Both the position numbers and the translations under genes were made by a program. Below, piece by piece: positions 61,068 to 64,000 of a DNA stretch of 64,000 nt (position 1 is its first letter; every line of letters begins with the position of its first letter). Location of the stretch: assembly GCF_000956595.1 (NCBI RefSeq), contig NZ_JYOO01000004.1, positions 157,936 to 221,935 of the forward strand, written 5' to 3'. Source of the DNA: Priestia aryabhattai B8W22. GTDB taxonomy: Bacteria > Bacillota > Bacilli > Bacillales > Bacillaceae_H. Below the pieces are notes generated by a model. The model was not told the origin of the DNA and did not search any database. It saw nothing but the letters and a program-made list of their open reading frames with translations.

Positions 61068-61534
61068 CGTTAACTCCTTTATGCGATTGCTTTATAATTT
61101 CTCATGAATATTCTACCATTAAAAAGGAAAAAATTTTCTCATATGGCGTATTATAAATGACTTTGTCTCTTTTTTACTTCTCATGCTGTAATTCCAAGAA
61201 CCGGAAGTATCATAAATTTTTAAAAATATTTCACAATTATATTAAAAATATCTTCATTTCCTCTTTTTCTTTTGTTCAAAATGATTTAAGATAGTAGAGG
61301 CTGTCGAAATATAAGTTATTATGTCAGTTCTGCATGTTTTTTTACATATTAGCACATAGTAAATATTATTTTACAATTACGTCATTTTTTATAATGGCCT
61401 AAAAAATTTTGCCCATTTTTAACAAAATTGGCGTAGAAGTTCCGTTTTTGTATAAAATAGAGGCCGATTTACATAGTCATTTCTATGCACGTCCCTCTTT
61501 TATAAATATAGAATACATGTAAGGAGAAAAGTAA
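61068..61534. other. Intergenic region upstream of the NupC gene
   Basis: 467 bp with no gene. Apart from the promoter at 61428-61456 it is AT-rich; I see no purine riboswitch blocks. Confidence 0.4.
61428..61456 (+). promoter_or_regulatory. Sigma-A promoter of the NupC gene
   Basis: TTGGCG (61428-61433), 17-nt spacer, TATAAA (61451-61456). Leaves a leader of about 70 nt before the ATG at 61535. Confidence 0.6.
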
Positions 61535-62710
61535 ATGTCAATTTTAATGGGAATTATCGGGATTGTAATTATCTTAGCAGTTGCATTCCTCATGTCAAAC
61601 GACAGAAAACTTATCAACTATAAAGGCATCGCAGTTATGCTTGTTATTCAGCTCGCTATCTCTGCTTTTATGATGAATACATCGATTGGTCGCAAGGTGC
61701 TTGACTTTATCACAAGTGTATTTACAAAGATCTTATCATTTGGTAACGACGGAATTTCGTTCGTGTTTGGAGATCTTGCAGGAAAAGGCATTTTCTTTAT
61801 CCAAACGTTAGTTATGATTGTATTCGTTTCAGCATTATTAAGTATTTTAAACTACTCTCGTATTTTACCCTTTGGGATCAAATATATTGGAGGACTTGTT
61901 TCAAAAATTACCGGACTTCCCCAAATTGAAAGCTTCACAGCTGTGAATGCGATGATCTTTGGTGATACAACGGCGCTAATTGCGGTGAAAAACCATATCG
62001 GAGGTTTAACACCAAACCGTTTATTTATCGTGACAACAACGTCTTTAGTATCCGTTTCTTGTTCAATTTTAGGCGCATACATGCAGATGATTCCGGCTGA
62101 ATACGTCTTAATTGCCCTTCCGCTAAACGTATTCTCTGGCTTAATCGTTTCTTCTATCGTTGCACCAGTAAAAGTAGAAGATGAAAACGAAGTCGATATC
62201 AAAGCGCCTGCTAAGCAAGGCACGCTGTTTGAAGCAATCGGCGACGGTGCCCTAGACGGCGGACGCGTTGCGTTAATCGTAGCAGCTATGCTTGTAACGT
62301 ACGTTGGTCTTTTAGCATTAGTGAACTACGTATTAAACGGCGTAATTGGATTAACCGTTCAAGATATTTTAGGCTATATCTTCTACCCAATTGCCTTTAT
62401 CATGGGTATTCCGGCAGATGAACTAATGAGAGCCGGCGGCGTAATGGGAACAAAAGTAGTAGCAAACGAATTCGTTGCCATGCTTGACTTCCAAAAAATG
62501 ATGCCTCACCTTTCTGAAAAAACGGTTGGGATCGTATCAGCTTACTTAATCTCATTTGCCAACTTCAGCTCAATTGGTATCGTTCTTGGTACGATCCAAG
62601 CAATCAACGGCGAACAAGCTTCACGCGTTGCGAAGTTCGGCTTAAAAATGCTGTTAGTAGCGACAATGGGATCGATTTTAACAGGTATTATGGTTGGATT
62701 GTTTATTTAA
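61535..62710 (+). CDS. NupC-family concentrative nucleoside transporter
   Basis: 391 residues with about eight to ten membrane helices. CNT marks: GLPQIESFTAVNAMIFGDTTALIAVKNHIGG (seen as LPQIESFTAVN and FGDTTALIAVKNH), VSCSILGAYMQMIP, GVMGTKVVANEFVAM, and SSIGIVLGTIQAI near the end. Imports nucleosides with H+ or Na+. AAGGAG precedes ATG 61535. Confidence 0.92.
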   Translation: MSILMGIIGIVIILAVAFLMSNDRKLINYKGIAVMLVIQLAISAFMMNTSIGRKVLDFITSVFTKILSFGNDGISFVFGDLAGKGIFFIQTLVMIVFVSALLSILNYSRILPFGIKYIGGLVSKITGLPQIESFTAVNAMIFGDTTALIAVKNHIGGLTPNRLFIVTTTSLVSVSCSILGAYMQMIPAEYVLIALPLNVFSGLIVSSIVAPVKVEDENEVDIKAPAKQGTLFEAIGDGALDGGRVALIVAAMLVTYVGLLALVNYVLNGVIGLTVQDILGYIFYPIAFIMGIPADELMRAGGVMGTKVVANEFVAMLDFQKMMPHLSEKTVGIVSAYLISFANFSSIGIVLGTIQAINGEQASRVAKFGLKMLLVATMGSILTGIMVGLFI

Positions 62711-62712
62711 TG

Positions 62713-62744
62713 GAAAAGCACTCACTTGTGGTGAGTGCTTTTTT
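62713..62744 (+). terminator. Terminator of the NupC gene
   Basis: AAAAGCACTCAC (62714-62725) pairs with GTGAGTGCTTTT (62731-62742), then T-run. Confidence 0.88.
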
Positions 62745-62923
62745 GTTGGGGGTGGTTCTTTTGAGGTTATATCTGGAGCCTTTCTACAATGTTGAAATTT
62801 ATTAAATATCTCTGTTGACATACTCCGAGTTGTCGGCACTATTATCAAATGCTTTTTATCTTCATTCTAATAACATTTAAATTAGTTTTACATAATGGAT
62901 TAAAGCAATATCTCTTATCCAAT

Positions 62924-62961
62924 AAAAAGACAGCTTGCTTTATTAGCAAACTGCCTTTTTT
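62924..62961 (-). terminator. Terminator of the tRNA array
   Basis: Minus strand AAAAAAGGCAGTTTGC-TAATAAA-GCAAGCTGTCTTTTT (written in parts), a stem with two mismatches and a T-run. Lies just downstream of the last tRNA-like sequence. Confidence 0.7.
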
Positions 62962-62965
62962 GTAA

Positions 62966-63037
62966 TGACCCGTCCGGGATTCGAACCCGTGTTACCTTTT
63001 TAAAAAGATAATCTCTTGACCACTTGGCCAACGGACC
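62966..63037 (-). pseudogene. Degenerate tRNA-Glu-like sequence
   Basis: Acceptor GGTCCGT/ACGGGTC, D-arm and T-arm (GGTTCGAATCC) match Bacillus tRNA-Glu, but the anticodon stem is broken (TTATC against AAAGG has two mismatches), the anticodon reads TTT instead of TTC and no CCA is encoded. Probably not a working tRNA. Confidence 0.65.
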
Positions 63038-63053
63038 AGATAAAATTATGAAA

Positions 63054-63144
63054 TGGCAGAGAAGAAGGGATTCGAACCCTCGCACCGCGTTAACGATCTA
63101 CTCCCTTAGCAGGGGAGCCCCTTGAGCCACTTGGGTACTTCTCT
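63054..63144 (-). tRNA. tRNA-Ser (GCT anticodon)
   Basis: Class-II tRNA with long variable arm, CTGCTAA anticodon loop, T-arm GGTTCGAATCC and encoded CCA. Acceptor AGAGAAG/CTTCTCT is paired but starts with A-T instead of the usual G-C, a sign of drift. Confidence 0.8.
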
Positions 63145-63164
63145 ATATGGATCTCCCACTGAGA

Positions 63165-63235
63165 TACTGTGGAATAATGGTAGGCCTAACCTCACGCTTA
63201 TCAGACTTGAGCTCTACCAAACTGAGCTGCTTCTC
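63165..63235 (-). pseudogene. Degenerate tRNA-Ile (GAT) sequence
   Basis: D-arm (CAGCTCAGTTTGGTAGAGCT) and anticodon arm (CTGATAAGCGTGAGG, GAT anticodon) match tRNA-Ile(GAT), but the T-arm and 3' acceptor strand are not recognisable and no CCA follows. Confidence 0.7.
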
Positions 63236-63240
63236 GTTTA

Positions 63241-63317
63241 TGGCGCGCCCGAGAGGAGTCGAACCCCTAACCTTTTGATCCGTAGTCAAACGCTCTATCC
63301 AATTGAGCTACGGGCGC
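63241..63317 (-). tRNA. tRNA-Arg (ACG anticodon)
   Basis: Complete cloverleaf: acceptor GCGCCCG/CGGGCGC, anticodon loop CTACGGA, T-arm GGTTCGACTCC, encoded CCA. Confidence 0.92.
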
Positions 63318-63326
63318 TTCCTAAAA

Positions 63327-63411
63327 TGGTGCGGATGAAGGGACTTGAACCCCCACGTCATAAGACACTAGATCCTAAGTCTAGCGCGTCTGCCAATTCC
63401 GCCACATCCGC
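63327..63411 (-). tRNA. tRNA-Leu (TAG anticodon)
   Basis: Class-II tRNA, 85 nt: acceptor GCGGATG paired with CATCCGC, anticodon loop CTTAGGA, long variable arm, T-arm GGTTCAAGTCC, encoded CCA. Confidence 0.92.
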
Positions 63412-63421
63412 ATGTGAAAAA

Positions 63422-63498
<77 letters not shown>

Positions 63499-63516
63499 AT
63501 AATAACAAAGATATAA

Positions 63517-63609
63517 TGGAAGAGGAAGAGGGATTCGAACCCCCGCGGGCTTTGACACCCCTGTCGGTTTTCAAGACCGATCCCTTCAGCCAGACTTGGG
63601 TATTCCTCC
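63517..63609 (-). tRNA. tRNA-Ser (TGA anticodon), 3' end altered
   Basis: Class-II body with CTTGAAA anticodon loop and long variable arm. The 3' end reads CTCTTCCA where the normal form is CTCCGCCA, changing the discriminator base and one acceptor pair. Probably poorly charged or inactive. Confidence 0.75.
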
Positions 63610-63624
63610 ATATGTCAGGTTCAA

Positions 63625-63701
63625 TGGTGGACCTTGTAGGACTCGAACCTACGACCGGACGGTTATGAGCCGTCTGCTCTAACCAGCTGAGCTAAAGGTC
63701 C
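63625..63701 (-). tRNA. tRNA-Met (elongator, CAT anticodon)
   Basis: Acceptor GGACCTT/AAGGTCC, D-arm AGCTCAGCTGGTTAGAGC, anticodon loop CTCATAA, T-arm GGTTCGAGTCC, CCA encoded. Confidence 0.92.
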
Positions 63702-63728
63702 TTTCTAAGCTCTCTATTAGAATGTAGA

Positions 63729-63778
63729 GACGGCAAAAGGTATTGCAGACTTTGACCTTACCACTTGACTATGCCATC
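63729..63778 (-). pseudogene. Truncated tRNA-Cys sequence
   Basis: Reads GATGGCATAGTCAAGTGG, then TCTGCAATACC (GCA anticodon) and TTTTGCCGTC. D- and anticodon-arms match tRNA-Cys, but the T-arm is deleted, leaving about 50 nt. Confidence 0.7.
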
Positions 63779-63783
63779 AATAA

Positions 63784-63832
63784 GCATGGAAAGGATTTAC
63801 AGTCAGTTGCGTTTATCTGTATGCTATCCCTT
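63784..63832 (-). pseudogene. Truncated tRNA-Tyr sequence
   Basis: Reads AAGGGATAGCATACAG, then CTAAACG-like ATAAACGCAACTGA and CTGTAAATCC (GTA anticodon). Variable arm, T-arm and 3' acceptor strand are missing. First remnant of the array on the minus strand. The remaining 63833-64000 is AT-rich with nothing recognised. Confidence 0.65.
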
Positions 63833-64000
63833 CATATGAAACATGGACTAGTAATTTAATAATTAATATCTGTTTCGCTACCAACAAAAATTATTTTACC
63901 TTATAATTTCGTAGAAGTCAACATCTATGTAAGTTGTGTTTTAATACTTAATTTTGCAATTATTAAGTAGGAACATACACCTAAATAAAAAAAACTCTGT

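Noticed and set aside
61068..61534. Purine riboswitch before the nucleoside transporter
   Set aside because: The conserved loop and junction sequences are missing; only a sigma-A promoter is visible.

Overview
The window looks like chromosomal DNA of an endospore-forming, low-GC Bacillaceae, most likely Priestia (Bacillus) megaterium or a close relative. This rests on the Bacillus-type arabinose operon with AraR operators and CcpA-like cre sites, sigma-B-type promoters, a stressosome RsbR paralogue, a germinant-receptor remnant and strong AAGGAGG-type ribosome binding sites. The species call is inference from gene content, not a database match.

Layout. 1-3.7 kb: the end of an AGE-family sugar isomerase/epimerase, two small unknown genes, a CorA-type transporter and an RsbR-like STAS protein. 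3.7-6.9 kb: a general-stress island (two GSP39-like dehydrogenases, a YflT protein, small proteins) with three sigma-B promoter candidates. 6.9-13.1 kb: a secreted M14 carboxypeptidase, a lipoprotein, an AlkC-like DNA glycosylase, a germination-receptor remnant and a CBO0543 membrane protein. 13.2-17.1 kb: a three-gene operon of a split PEP-utilising phosphotransferase and an MFS exporter. 17.3-20.0 kb: a sodium/solute symporter with a two-helix partner and an FCD-GntR regulator. 20-33 kb: mixed housekeeping genes including a DeoR/HAD divergent pair, a hydroxyacid dehydrogenase, a frameshifted transglutaminase and an acetate permease. 33-36 kb: metE behind a tandem SAM-I plus cobalamin riboswitch leader. 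36.9-44.8 kb: a phosphoesterase, then araB-araD-araA-araE with divergent araR. 44.9-62.7 kb: an HD hydrolase, two paralogous YtkA-like lipoproteins, a ferrous-iron system with FeoB split in two, a lone HExxH protein, MarR, an S66 peptidase, an EamA transporter, an NlpC/P60 cell-wall hydrolase, a MOSC protein and a NupC transporter. 62.9-63.9 kb: a minus-strand tRNA array in which several members are degenerate.

How parts work together. L-arabinose enters by AraE, is isomerised by AraA, phosphorylated by AraB and epimerised by AraD, under AraR and probably CcpA. MetE should be made only when both SAM and adenosylcobalamin are scarce. FeoA, FeoB-G and FeoB-M together form one Fe(II) importer. 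The stress genes near 3-6 kb look like parts of one sigma-B response.

The least explained structure is a family of seven intergenic repeats (1.5, 8.7, 23.3, 28.3, 31.5, 36.5 and 37.9 kb). They have imperfect terminal inverted repeats and, in most copies, a terminator-like hairpin. Five also contain a GC-rich core whose stems show compensatory changes between copies. Six of the seven point the same way relative to the 3' end of an adjacent gene.
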